A stretch of 64,000 nucleotides of DNA from Jaltomata sinuosa (lineage: Eukaryota > Streptophyta > Magnoliopsida > Solanales > Solanaceae). The stretch covers positions 248,001-312,000 of the forward strand of contig QJPP01000819.1 in assembly GCA_003996215.1 (NCBI GenBank), written 5' to 3'. The notes below the pieces were generated by a model. The model saw only the letters and a list, made by a program, of their open reading frames with translations. It ran no database searches and was not told the origin of the DNA. The position numbers were made by a program, and so were the translations under genes. This document shows, piece by piece, positions 44,476 to 55,249 of the stretch (positions are counted from its first letter, which is position 1; each line of letters begins with the position of its first letter).

Positions 44476-45676
44476 TTGTCATGCCCCGAGGTTACCCCCT
44501 AGATGTAACACGAGTTTACTCCAAAATCTTCTCCTTTTATTGGATTTTGATCTTGTATAGATCATAGTTAACCAGAAAAAAATTAGTGTTCCCTTGAGTA
44601 TTGCACTTAAGGGTCATTTATTGCCTACTTTTAGAGATAAGTACACCATTGAGATTAGATCTCCAAAATACCAAAGTTTGTTGTGGGCATTAGAGATGGC
44701 ATGATCATAACCAAGCAACCTTCTAAAGTGTCAATATGTCTCCTCTCTAAGAAAGGTACTGGAGAGCAACAAAATCGATTTTGTGAAATTTAACTAGTTG
44801 AATTAGTCTTTCAAAAGCTCCTTTGGATTTCATCCTCCTAATATTTCAAATGATGTACTTAATAGTGAAAATTATTAGGGGTTGATCTTCCTATCTTTAT
44901 TTTTTTGGACAAGGTTGGCATTATTGTCACCTTTTTTTTCCTGTCTTGTGCTTTTGTCCTCTAGGAGACAATCCTTGTTATTGAATGATATCTTCAGTTT
45001 CCTTTAAAGAGGGTCAATAGGTGGTTTAGGCCCCGGAAAAAATGCCTCAGTGAGGTTGTCTGCTACATGTTCTTCTTCCTCATTATTGTCTTCCAAAATT
45101 CTTTCTAGTACCTTCTCCTCTGTAGATTCATCATTAAGGTGTTCATATTTGTTACATTCCCATGATTCAATATTGGAAGCATCTTGAGATTTTTTCTCTA
45201 AACCAGGTCCATGTTTATCCAGTTCCTGTCTTGGAATAAATTTTATTGGCCTAGATCCAACATAAGTTTACATTCCTCAGCCTCAAAATAATTCGTATAA
45301 GCCGTGAGAGGATTTTTGATTTCATTATTGGAGCGGCTAGTAGTGTTCTGGACATCGTTAAATTTTTTCCTGTATAGAATTTTTACTTCTGTTGAGGCCT
45401 AAGTGAACTTGAGCAATAGTGTTGTCTTTCTAGGTTTCTTTTCTGATCTTGGAGAGTTCTTGCCTTTCCTCTTGTAGCTTTCTTAGTTGTTTTTCCCATA
45501 CCATAATTTTTACTTTCATAAGTGAGCTAGCAGGTCCATTCTGATTCTTCCTTTTCTTTTTCTTTTTGCTACTCTATTGATTTTCATTTTGTACTAGAAG
45601 AATGGATTGTTCTAGAATTTGATCAGAATTATCATCATTCCCTTCTCATGTGTTGTTGTCCTTACCTTTGATATTG
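44476..45676 (-). pseudogene. L1 LINE ORF1 tail and endonuclease start
   Basis: The minus-strand reading from the right gives a lysine-rich part (KKKKRKNQNGPASSLMKVKI, then WEKQLRKLQEERQELSK), an acidic part (NNEEEEHVADNLTEAFFPGP), and then the start of the L1 endonuclease: RG-KSKGAFERLIQLVKF, HKIDFVALQ, FLERRHIDTLEG. This is the usual ORF1-end to ORF2-start order of plant L1 elements. The frame is broken repeatedly. It faces the plus-strand L1 fragment at 44475/44476. Confidence 0.65.
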
Positions 45677-46990
45677 TGTCACGACTTAGCTACTGGGCCG
45701 TGCGAGCACCTACTTTAAGCACCTAGATAGGAGAACCCTTATCACCTAATTTAATAGGTAATGCGGAAATCAATAGTAAAATATAAGAAATAGCCTTTTT
45801 AATACTGGAAAACATTAATAAACTTTAATAAAAACCTCCCTAAGAACTAGTCTAAACAAGTACAAGATCTCTAAGAAGAGATTGCAAGTAAAATAAGACA
45901 CAACTTCCACCATAGCAAAGAGGAGTAGAAGGTGATGGAGATCACCGTCGTCTTTACCTAGAAACATCACTGATCCTGCAATCAGACTATACCAAACGTA
46001 TTGCAAGAGTAGTATTAGTACAAACAACATGTATTGGTAGGCATCATCGGTCGACCCGAATCCACCACATAATATCTTGCAGAAATCCAAAAGAAATATA
46101 CAATATGAAGTTACCAATCCAGTCTTTTATCAACCACCTTTACTACCACGATAAAACATCTATGAACCTATACATTATGTCCCAAGCCTTCTTACCCTGT
46201 TCCGCTGCCAACTCCACCCCTTGGAGCCCTTCCACCATTCTATCCTAGTCATAACCAAATGGCCACACATAACACTAGGACTTTCCAAGTCACACTTAAC
46301 ACTAGGACTTCCCAAGTCACACTTATCACTTGAAATACCTTACCAATTTTGATCAAGTAATTCATATTACTAACTAACCCTGTTAGCAGGTTTGTCACCC
46401 TCCCGTAAGATCCTAAGTCAATCACCTTGACCCTTAGACTTTAGCCCAACAATGGACTAGCTGCGAGTTCTGTGTATTCAACCCCTTAGGTTCCTTACCC
46501 TTGACACCCCGCCAGTTTAGGCACTCATAGAATACTAGCCTTGTTTCACTAACCCAGTCAAACCTGACTTCCTAGGAACCTTAGTTCCTCAAAGATCACC
46601 CATCTTAGACCCGTCAAGCAATACGCCTCACAACCTTTAGTCATATGCCCAACTAGCCCAGACATCACCGCTAGTTGGCCTGTCTCTCTTGTCAAATTGG
46701 GAATTTCAAATGTACGACACTAACCAAAATTACCAGACAATATAAGATAACCCAGTCCAAATGACTATCAATAAGACCCCTAGTCTCCAATCGGACTCAA
46801 TAGCCATACAAGTCATGCACAACTATGTAAGTAACCAGACCGCATATAATTGTGTCACCACTTGGAAGCTACCCGAACATCCCAAGGATCTCTAGGACAT
46901 CATCTATGCCATTTAATATGCAACCTCGATTTACAGACGAAACCACCTTATCACTTAAGCACATCAACTCGGCCCTTCAAGGACTAATAA
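45677..46990 (-). mobile_element. B5 Gypsy LTR fragment
   Basis: It starts on the plus strand with TGTCACGACTTAGCTACTGG, aligned to the starts of B0 and B4, and stays collinear with them for about 1.3 kb, until B3 begins at 46991. No primer site is convincing at its left edge. Confidence 0.7.
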
Positions 46991-47117
46991 TGTAATGAAT
47001 GGGTGCATCGTTACGGGTAAGTTTTTCATGCCAAGTTTAGAGTTAGAAAACTTTCGGGTTTGTGAGTTGAAAATTCTGGGCTAGGCTAGTCTTGACCAGT
47101 TTTGGAGTGAGGCATGG

Positions 47118-47893
47118 TAATAAGAATCGGGTTACTTGAATAAACAAGAAAATACTGCAGAAGCGAAAATATGAAGATTAAAGACAAGAAATTAAAAGAT
47201 ATGTGAAATTTGAGAATTAAATCCCCAAATTTCAAGATTAGTGCTAAGAACACTAATTGATCTTAGTATTCATAAATTAGCAGATTAAAACTAATTATGC
47301 TACTAATAGAGTCAATTCAAGAACTTAGATCAAAAGTGATCGAGACCCTCTATTTCAAAGAAATTAGAGACAACAATTAGTATAAGACTAATTACCTTCT
47401 TTAATTTATGAATAAGAACCAAAGATATCAAGTTAAAGAATTAATCTTACCTCTTAAAGAATCGTTCTTATAAGGTTGCAAGATAAATCCCAAGTAGCCA
47501 CACAAAGGTGTAAAGAAGAGAAACTCTCAATTAATAATAATGTTGTCTAATGAAAATAATAAAATCCACCCCTATTAATAGGGAAAAACTATCCCAAATA
47601 GCATGGGATTAGGATCTACTTTTATGAAAATAATAAATAAAATCTAACTAGGAAACTTTAAACTAGAAAAGCAAGTAAATAATACCAAAATTCTTCCTAA
47701 AATTAGCTAACAAGAATAAAGGGAAAAGTGTCAAAACTTGACACCAAAGTCACCCCAAACCATCCCCACGTTGGACAGGAATTTTAGCCCTTTTGGGCTT
47801 GAGATTTTAGCACCTTTGAGCATGCAAATCAGCCTCTCCTTGACTCCTTTGAGTCTCCATGTGGCAGCTCCTTTGACTCTCCTTTGGGCCTTC
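47118..47893 (-). mobile_element. C 3' LTR, outer segment
   Basis: It matches 55250-56025 and ends at the B2 insertion, with target copy CCTTC at 47889-47893. Confidence 0.85.
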
Positions 47894-48348
47894 TGCAATG
47901 AACAGGTCCGTAGTTATGGATAGACCAATCGTGCCAAGTTGTAGAGTTAGAAAAGTCCAGATTTGGGAGTTTGAAATTCTAGGCTAGGCTAGCCTCGGCC
48001 GGTTTTGGAGCGAGGTAGAGTCTAGGGAAATCTGGGTAAAAATGGGTTTAGGTGTCTTGGATTGAGTTAGTTTTCCATGTAGCCAAGACATAAAGGAGTT
48101 TGGGGGACTTTTCGGAATCAAATTTGGGTGAGTAGAACTCCCGAAATTGCATTTGACATGAAAGGGTTGTTTTGGGACGTCGCGGAAACCAAGTGTGTTG
48201 AGAAATGATCAAAACTGACAAATTTACGAACTTTCTACCCGTGACGAGCGCTGTCACACGCGATAGCGGCCACCGCTATAGCGGTAGAAATAACTGTTAT
48301 AGCGGCAGTCAAGGGGCAGTCAACTCACTTAAGAGCGCTATAACGGCG
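47894..48348 (+). mobile_element. B2 5' LTR, first 455 bases
   Basis: Collinear with 50476-50935 of the 3' LTR, including the CGCTATAGC array (48256-48346), and cut inside that array. Confidence 0.8.
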
Positions 48349-48999
48349 GGTGACCGGCTGACACAGAAGGAGGTACCATTTATGTGGTCCGACAAGTGCG
48401 AGGAGAGCTTCCAAAAGATCAAGACACTTTTGACCACGACTCCTATATTGTCCTTGCCGGTTGAAGGTAAAGGCTTTATTGTGTACTGTGATGCTTCACA
48501 TTCTGGTTTGAGTATTGTGTTGATACATGATAGGAATGTGATAGCCTATGCATCCAGGCAGTTGAAGGTGCATGAGAGGAATTACCTGACTCATGACTTA
48601 GAGTTGGCAGCGGTGGTGTTTGCATTGAAAATCTGGAGACATTATCTTTATGGTGTCAAGTGTGAAGTATTCACAGATTATCGCAGTCTGCAGCACATTT
48701 TCACTCATAAGGATTTGAATCTGAGGCAGAGAAGGTGGATGGAGTTATTGAAATATTATGATGTGACCATTCAGCACTATCTGGGTAAGGCTAATGTGGT
48801 GGCAGACGCATTGAGCCAGAAAAATATTAGCATGGGTAGCTTGGCTTGTTTGGGGGTGTCCAAACGACTGCTAGCTAAGGAAATTCAGGCTCTGGAGGCC
48901 AAGTTCATGCACTTGGGTGTCTCAGATCAAGGTGGGTTGTTGGCCAGCATTGAGGTCAAGGCCACCTTCATAGAGGAGATAATGGCAAAACAGTTTTAG
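48205..48999 (+). pseudogene. pol: LTR-RNase H fusion frame of B2
   Basis: An open frame of 264 codons. Residues 1 to about 48 come from LTR sequence across the deletion joint and have no meaning in the normal element. From about 50 on it is Gypsy RNase H: the tether segment (RLTQKEVPFMWSDKCEESF), VYCDASHSG with catalytic Asp96, LAAVVFALKIWRHYLYG, VFTDYRSLQHIF and NVVADALSQKN at about 200. The frame continues into the connection to integrase and stops at 48999. RNase H removes RNA from the replication hybrid; without RT it has no role here. Confidence 0.8.
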
Positions 49000-49882
49000 G
49001 ATCCGAAACTGGGCAAGTTGCGAAGTAAAGCGATATCCGGGGAGTCCAGAGATGTCATGTTAGACTATGGTGGTGTATTGTATTTCAGGGAGAGGATTTG
49101 TGTTCCTCGGGTTGATGATATAATTCTGAAAATTCTGACAGAAGCTCATGGTTCGCGGTAATCGATCCATCCGAGTGTAACCAAAATGTACATGAACTTG
49201 AGGCAGCGTTACTGGTGGCCCGGGATGAAAAGGGACATAGTTGATTTTGTGTCCAAGTTTCAGAATTGCCAGCAGGTAAAATATGAACATCAGAGACCTG
49301 CAGGACTACTTCAGAGGATGCCAATTCCAGAGTGAAAGTGGGAAAGAATAGCTATGGATTTCGTGGTGGGTCTTCCCAAGACATTGGGGAAGTATGACTC
49401 AATTTGGGTCATTATTGACAGGCTGACCAAGTCCGCTCACTTCATTTTGGTCAGGGTAGATTACAACTCGCAGCAGTTAGCCAAGATCTACGTGAAGGAG
49501 ATTGTAAGACTCATGGGGTACCACTGTCCATCATTTCAGACAGGGGTACGCAGTTTACTTCTAAGTTCTAGGGCAAGTTACATAAAGAGTTGGGTACACA
49601 ACTCACCTTTAGCACAACCTTCCATCCTCAGACTGATGGTCAGTCAGAGAGGATAATTCAGGTATTGGAGGACATGCTGAGAGCATGTGTAATGGACTTT
49701 GGTGGTCATTGGGACCAGTTTCTATCGTTGTGTGAATTCTCATACAACAATAGCTATCACTCCAGTATTGATATGGCACCATTCGAGGCCCTGTATGGAA
49801 GAAACTGCAGATCATCGGTTGGGTGGTTTGAAAAAGGTGATGTGAAGCCTCTGGGCATAGACTTAGTGAAAGAAGCATAGGA
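49000..49882 (+). pseudogene. pol: B2 integrase, frameshifted
   Basis: It follows the RNase H frame after a stop (48997-48999). The HHCC zinc finger is damaged: HPSV and the last cysteine are present but the first cysteine is phenylalanine (SKFQNC). The core has IAMDFVVGLPKT, WVIIDRLTKSAHF with its catalytic aspartates, a frameshift near 49515, then SIISDRGTQFTSKF, FHPQTDGQSER and SYHSSIDMAPFEALYGR with the third acidic residue region. Stops occur at about 49161, 49336 and 49569. Integrase inserts the cDNA into the host genome; this copy is dead. Confidence 0.85.
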
Positions 49883-50431
49883 AAAAGTAAGGGCATTCTG
49901 ACCAAGTTGTTGGATGCTCAAAGTAGGCAGAAGGAGTATACATATCGCAAGGTCCGGGACACGGACTTTCAGGTTGGTGAACAAGTATTGCTAAAAGTGT
50001 CACCAATGAAAGGAGTTATGCGGTTTGGTAAGAAGGTCAAGCTTAGCCCTCGGTTTATCGATCCGTTTGAGGTCCTTGAGATGGTGGGGCCAGTGGCTTA
50101 TAAGTTAGCACTGCCACCTAGTTTGTCGGGCATCCAACCAGTAATCCATGTATCCATGCTCAAGCGATACCATGGGGATGGGGACTACATCATCAAGTGG
50201 GATGAGGTACTTTTTGATAAGGATCTTCGTTATGAGGAGGAACTGGTTTTGATTCTTTCTCGGGCTGTTCGGAGGTTGAGGACAAAGGTGATTGATATGG
50301 TGAAGGTTCAGTGGAAGCATCGTCCAATTGAGAAAGCCACTTGGGAAACTGAGAAGGACATGCGGGACAATACCCTCAATTGTTTGAGGATTCAGGTACT
50401 ACACTTCCTTTCTTTTATTTCCGCAATATAA
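49883..50431 (+). pseudogene. pol: B2 integrase C-terminus with chromodomain
   Basis: From 49907 an open frame of 174 codons gives the GPY/F-type region (FEVLEMVGPVAYKLALP, VIHVSMLKRY) and then a chromodomain-like end (VIDMVKVQWKHRPIEKATWE) at about residues 120-150. This places the B family among chromoviruses, in the Tekay/Del-like group of plant Gypsy elements. The chromodomain steers integration to marked chromatin. It stops 45 bases before the 3' LTR; the intervening TTCGGGGACGAACGATGGG is shared with B4 and A. Confidence 0.85.
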
Positions 50432-50840
50432 GGTTTGATCGTTCGGGGACGAACGATGGGTAAATTGGTAACTATTGTAATGACCGGGTCCGTCGTTATG
50501 GGTAGACCAATCATTCCAAGTTGTAGAGTTAAAAAACTCCGGGTTTGGGAGTTTGAAATTTTGGGCTAGGCTAGCCTCGGTCGGTTTTGGAGTGAGGTAG
50601 AGTCTAGAGAAATCCGGGTAAAAATGGGTGTAGGTGTCTCGGATTGAGCTAGTTTTCCACGTAGCCAAGACATAAAGGAGTTCGGGGGACTTTTCAGAAT
50701 CAAATTTGGGTGAGTAGAACTCCCAGAATTGCGTTTGACGTGAAAGAGTTATTTCAGGACGTCGGGGAAACCAAGTGTGTTGTGAAATGGCCAAAACTGG
50801 CAAATTTACGGACTTTCTGCCTGTTACAAGCACTGTCATG

Positions 50841-50982
50841 CGCGATAGCGGCCACCGCTATAGCGGTAGAAATTACCGCTATAGCGGCGGTCAAGGGGAG
50901 GAGGTCAACTCACTTAAGACCGCTATAGCGGCCGCCGCTATAGCAGGACCGCTATAGCGGAGTGGGGACCGCTATAGCAGGA
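50841..50982 (+). promoter_or_regulatory. CCGCTATAGCGG palindrome array, best copy
   Basis: Six CGCTATAGC cores, most in full CCGCTATAGCGG form, within 142 bases, followed by TTTTTAATG, which may be the TATA-like element. The position suggests an upstream activating array of the LTR promoter; the function is inferred. Confidence 0.6.
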
Positions 50983-51712
50983 CGACGGGTTTTTAATGTA
51001 GAAACAGCTCTCAAAACATCAGAATTTCACAAGTTTGTTTTGGGAGAAGGGCTGGGCGAATTCAGGCGATTTGCTTCATTCCTGCCCCAAAAATCGTTCC
51101 TAAGGTAAGGTTTTCGTTCCCCACACTTTGTACTACGTTCCCTATGCGGTAGAATTGCTAGGAGGGAAATTGGGGAAGGTTGGAATGACCTAGGGATGAT
51201 GGAATTCGGGGAAAAAGGGGGTTCCAAATATGTATGTTCTTGGGTGTTGGTTTAAGTACGTTAAAATGATCATAGACTGCTTAATTTCCTATTTTGTTCA
51301 TAAAAAATGATAAGACTAGGAGAATTAATGGTGGAAAAGCCCGAGAAAAGGGTGGGATGATCATGGGTGGCCTGGGGTTTGTGGATTTGGTATAATCTGG
51401 GTAATGTACAGGCATGTATGTTAATTGTATGCATTATGTGTTATTTTTAGACCAAGTACGTGAGAGGAATCTGGAACACGGGAAAGCTCAAGTTGAATAG
51501 AGCTTGGAACATTCAAGGTAGGTGATGGCTTTCGTATTTCTGCGAATGTGTATATTCATTACACTCATTGTCTAAGTAATTGTGTGCATTACATTGCTTA
51601 GGGGAATTGTGTGGAATGTCTAAGTTTGGTTTACAGTCTATGTTTGAATGGGTTTACTTGTTGGCTTTACAAGGGGTGTGCATTCATCTATTGAATGTTG
51701 TTGTTGACATTC

Positions 51713-51820
51713 GGTTGGCTCGGGTACCACGCCTGGTATGGGTATAACACATGGTTGGCACGGGTACCATGCCTGGTACAGATATAACATTCAGTTGGCA
51801 CGGGTACCACGTCTGGTACG
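51713..51820 (+). repeat. LTR minisatellite, GGTTGGCTCGGGTACCACGC unit, 3 copies
   Basis: Three direct units of about 35 bp; the homologous arrays have 2-7. Confidence 0.9.
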
Positions 51821-52738
51821 GGTTTACTTTATTGCATCCTGCATCATTTCATTGACTTTTGTATTGCATTGGTTGATATTGATTCCGTGAGAGGACCGGG
51901 TTGTTTTACTGAATGTGATACTTGATATTGATTCCTTGAGTGGACCGGGTTGTCATTGAAAGGTGCTATTAATTGGTGGTCCTTGAGTGGCCGGAAACTG
52001 TTGTATGACTATTGAATTAGTCTTTGTTTAGGCCGGGTAAATCATTACTTGTGGTATTTGTCTAGAGGGGATCCCAGGGTGGGTCCGGGCTAGACGGTAA
52101 GGTGTAGTTATGGTTATTCTTGTTGGTGGAATAGAACTGTAAGAGATGGATTCATGCGGTAACAAGCTAGGTAGAGACCTGTAGTCTAGAGATGCCTGAG
52201 ATATTGTTACATGTTTGCCATACTTGTTACTATATTTTGCGTACTATTTATATACTGTTTTCTTGAATACTGGTTGATGATCCTACCAGTACACAGTGGT
52301 GGTGTACTGATACTGCACTTGTATTTCTTTTGGTGAGTACAGGAGATCTTCCAGCGGCTAACACGAGACCTCAGATTTAGCACCGACGTTTCCAATCTTC
52401 AAGGGTGAGTTGTCGATTCGAGCTACCTTGGAATTATCATTAGAGTTTTAGTCCATTTTTTCAGACTTGAAAACTATTCTTATTTTATTTGGGGTTGCAT
52501 CCCCGTACTCTAGATTTGGTATTGATGTTTGGTACGATGATTTTCAGTTCCTAGGTGAGATTTTTCGCAGTATATTAATTATGATAAGTTTTTGAGCAGT
52601 TGATCTTATTTCCATTGCTAGTTTACTTCGATGCTTGCTGGTAGGCTGTTAGTCTAGGCAAGGGTGGAACTCTATTGGTTCGCTCATTCGGGGGGTTGGG
52701 TGGGTGCCACTCACGACAGGTTGGGTCGTGACACCTTC

Positions 52739-52969
52739 ATGTGGCAATGGAAATTCAGCTTCTTTGGCCTCTCCTTTGGGGTTTAATGAGGCCCACATTT
52801 TCCTCTTCTTTAGCTTGAACTTGGATTATGGAATATGTGTACTACTAAGCCCACTTGTTATCATAATTCTTGGGCTCATTCTGGATCTTTCTTTCACTAT
52901 AAACATCTTCTTGATCTCTCACTAAAACCCATCAACTTTAATGGAGGTATGTCACCGTGGATGCTATCA
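52739..52969 (-). mobile_element. C 3' LTR, inner segment
   Basis: It resumes the LTR after B2 and its target copy CCTTC (52734-52738); it matches 56026-56256. It is followed on the plus strand by the polypurine tract complement. Confidence 0.85.
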
Positions 52970-52982
52970 TTCCCCTCTTCTT
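52970..52982 (-). other. C polypurine tract
   Basis: AAGAAGAGGGGAA on the minus strand, directly before the 3' LTR start TGATAGCATCC, the site that primes plus-strand DNA synthesis. Confidence 0.8.
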
Positions 52983-53319
52983 GAAAGCAATTCGTCCTCG
53001 AATTTGAATCTCGCAAAATTAAGAAGACTTGCAGTAGTAAACAACATCCATTACTTGAAAGCAACAATGGTAGGAATAAAACAAGATAGTGACCATGTGT
53101 CCACTTAATCCAATTAATCCTAGCATGTATAAATACACCCTTATAAATCATGTGGACATCATCATCCCAGTAGAAAATTCTTCTACGCATATAAGCACCG
53201 AAAAAATTTCGTTTAGATTTCATAGGCAATGATACATGCCTCTCCAATCCAACTCTATCAATAAGGTACTCCAATGGGCTTGACACAGACGACCTAAGAT
53301 CCCGAGAATATGCATCAAA

Positions 53320-54198
53320 TTAAACACTTTTATGATATAGCCAAGCATCCTTAATTACACCTCTCACAGATTCTTTCTCATACACGTAAGTCACATAAAC
53401 ACTTGAGTTTTCAAAAAGGATAAAAGAACCCTTAAAATTCAACTCATTTGTAATCCTCCTCCCACAAACAACATGCTTCTTTTCAACAAGAAGGGATTCA
53501 CAATCAACTATGTCATGCTCAATTTCAAAAGGGAACGAATTACTCTTATAGTTGAACTTACAGGTTGCAATTAATGACTTATTATAGAGCAAAATATCAT
53601 TATCATCAAAATTAATAAAGTCACCAATGTAAGAATTAAGAGTGTAGTTCATCACCTCCAAAAAGATCTTAAGTGTTCTAGGAATCCCAAGAATGTGAAT
53701 AAACCAATTATACATACCGTACTTGGTCTTATGTAACAAAGGAATGACATCACCTTGTTTTTTCTTTTGCATGAGTGTTAGATTCACATCTGCCTTGTTA
53801 AACTCTTTGTCATGATCAGTCTTACCGATAGACCCAAAATAATTCTCTTTACCTTCATCCTTCTCACCAACATGCACTTCCTCAATGAGACATATAGTTT
53901 CAACCACCTTAGAATTAAGTTCATCCAATGATGATTTTTCAATGCAAACTTTCTCATGAGCTCCTAAAAGAGAGTCAAAACAACTAAAAAAAGAAGTAAG
54001 AATGTTAGAGTTAGAATAAGAAATAACCTCACTCAAACTCTCTTGTTTTTCTCTCTCTATCTCACGATCATCGCTCTCCTTTTTACTCTCACGGTCATCT
54101 CTCTTTTCTTTTCTCTCGATCTCACTTTTTTTTCTCCCTTGAAATTCCATTCCCTTCACACAACACATCCTCTCCTTTTTTCCCTCTTGGGATGTCAA
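53320..54198 (-). pseudogene. pol: C interior frame with decayed reverse transcriptase
   Basis: A 292-codon frame. Residues 1-60 are a run of lysine, glutamate, arginine and aspartate without homology I know. Residues 157-208 read as a decayed Gypsy RT active-site block: KTKYGMYNWF, GIPRTLKIFLEVMNYTL, FINFDDNDILLYNKSL, where the normal YVDD-type turn is FDDN. The palm regions before and after are missing, and other parts look like unrelated plant sequence. It cannot be a working polymerase; whether the open frame is kept by chance or used is unknown. Confidence 0.6.
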
Positions 54199-54378
54199 TA
54201 TGCACTTCCTTGCTCCTCTTATTCTTCACTCTCTCAAAAAATTTCATTGCTTCTTTCACACGTTTCTGATCTTCATCAACTTGGGATAGAGTTAAAGGTG
54301 CAATATATATTTTCTTTTGTTTAGCTCAAGAGACACTTTATTCTTTCTCCTATCATGAATCGCATTTCTACTAAATTG

Positions 54379-54753
54379 TCATGGACTCCCAAGCATGATA
54401 TGACAATTTTTCATTGGAATTACATCACAAAGAACATCATCGAAATACCTCCCAATAGAGAAAGAAATCATGCATTGCTTAGTCACCTGAAGCTCACCAA
54501 AATCATTTATGCATGTAAGTTTCAACTTTTCCACCACGTATGAACTCACCACATTAGCACCACTCCCGCTATCAATACTCATAGAGCAAATATTACCCTT
54601 TATTCCACACCTTGTATAAAAAATATTTTTCCTCCTTAAATCAACTACAGTGTCATTCATATCCTCCAATGGTGTGGTCCTCATACATAGCACTTCAGCT
54701 AAATTGGTGTTATTTTGAGTTCCAGCTTCAGTTTTCTTACCTGTTTGAGACAT
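54379..54753 (-). pseudogene. pro: C aspartic protease remnant
   Basis: 124 codons. It contains a retropepsin-like SMSIDSGSGANVVSSYVVEK with D-S-G in the catalytic place and ends near HIMLGSP, like the HVLLGRPWQFD block that follows the protease in Reina- and Galadriel-type Gypsy pol. Gag, which should come before it, is not recognisable between here and the primer site. Confidence 0.65.
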
Positions 54754-55235
54754 CTCAAGAAAATATCAAAGAAATAAATATCTCTCAATTTGGCTTTTTT
54801 TCCCTTTCTCTATTGATTTCACTCTCTCTTGTCTTTTTTCACTCAAATTACAACCTTTGATTGGATCCTTATGGATTTATGCATAAACCCTACTAGTAAC
54901 AACCCTTTAGAAGTAAGATGTTGAAAGAAAAATAATTTATCAATACCCAGATAGATTGGGTTTTGATGAGACAAGAAAAAGATCAATTTGTATACCAAAA
55001 AGAAAAAACTCCAATTTTTCCCTCTTCTTGATTTTCTCTCTTGATGTTAGAAACCAAGAAACACAATAAACCCGGAGTTTTAAAAATAACTTAAATTTCA
55101 AGAACTTGAATTTTCTCCCTTTTTAAAAAAAAATCATATGTAGCTTATCTTTTAAGCTACTACAATAAAAATAAATTTTTTAAATTTTTTTTTTTAAACT
55201 CCCAAGATTATCAAGAACGGAACCCTGATAAAATC
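54754..55235 (-). mobile_element. C leader region, no gene
   Basis: A stretch between the protease remnant and the primer site that is A/T-rich with long T runs (55175-55195). No gag motif is visible. Confidence 0.5.
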
Positions 55236-55247
55236 GCTCTGATACCA
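55236..55247 (-). other. C primer binding site
   Basis: TGGTATCAGAGC on the minus strand, two bases from the 5' LTR. Confidence 0.85.
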
Positions 55248-55249
55248 CT

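Larger units (their letters stand above)
47894..52733 (+). mobile_element. B2 Gypsy element, internally deleted
   Basis: Bounded by TGCAATGAAC (a mutated LTR start) and GGTTGGGTCGTGACA, with the perfect target duplication CCTTC (47889-47893 and 52734-52738). The first about 455 bases are the start of the 5' LTR; they join directly to pol near 48348, so the rest of the 5' LTR, primer site, gag, protease and RT are gone. RNase H, integrase, chromodomain and the full 3' LTR remain. It sits inside the 3' LTR of C, whose other LTR keeps the uninterrupted target. Confidence 0.9.
50476..52733 (+). mobile_element. B2 3' LTR
   Basis: 2258 bp, the reference copy for the B family here. It begins TGTAATGACCGGG and ends GGTTGGGTCGTGACA. 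It contains the palindrome array (50841-50982) and three GGTACC units (51713-51820). Confidence 0.9.

Noticed and set aside
44476..44560. LTR start suggested by GTCATGCCCCGAGG
   Set aside because: It resembles an LTR end, but the minus-strand L1 endonuclease text continues through it, and no partner exists.
45665..45676. Possible primer site TTTGATATTG next to the B5 LTR
   Set aside because: It has too many differences from the tRNA-Met site and the L1 text appears to run up to the LTR border.
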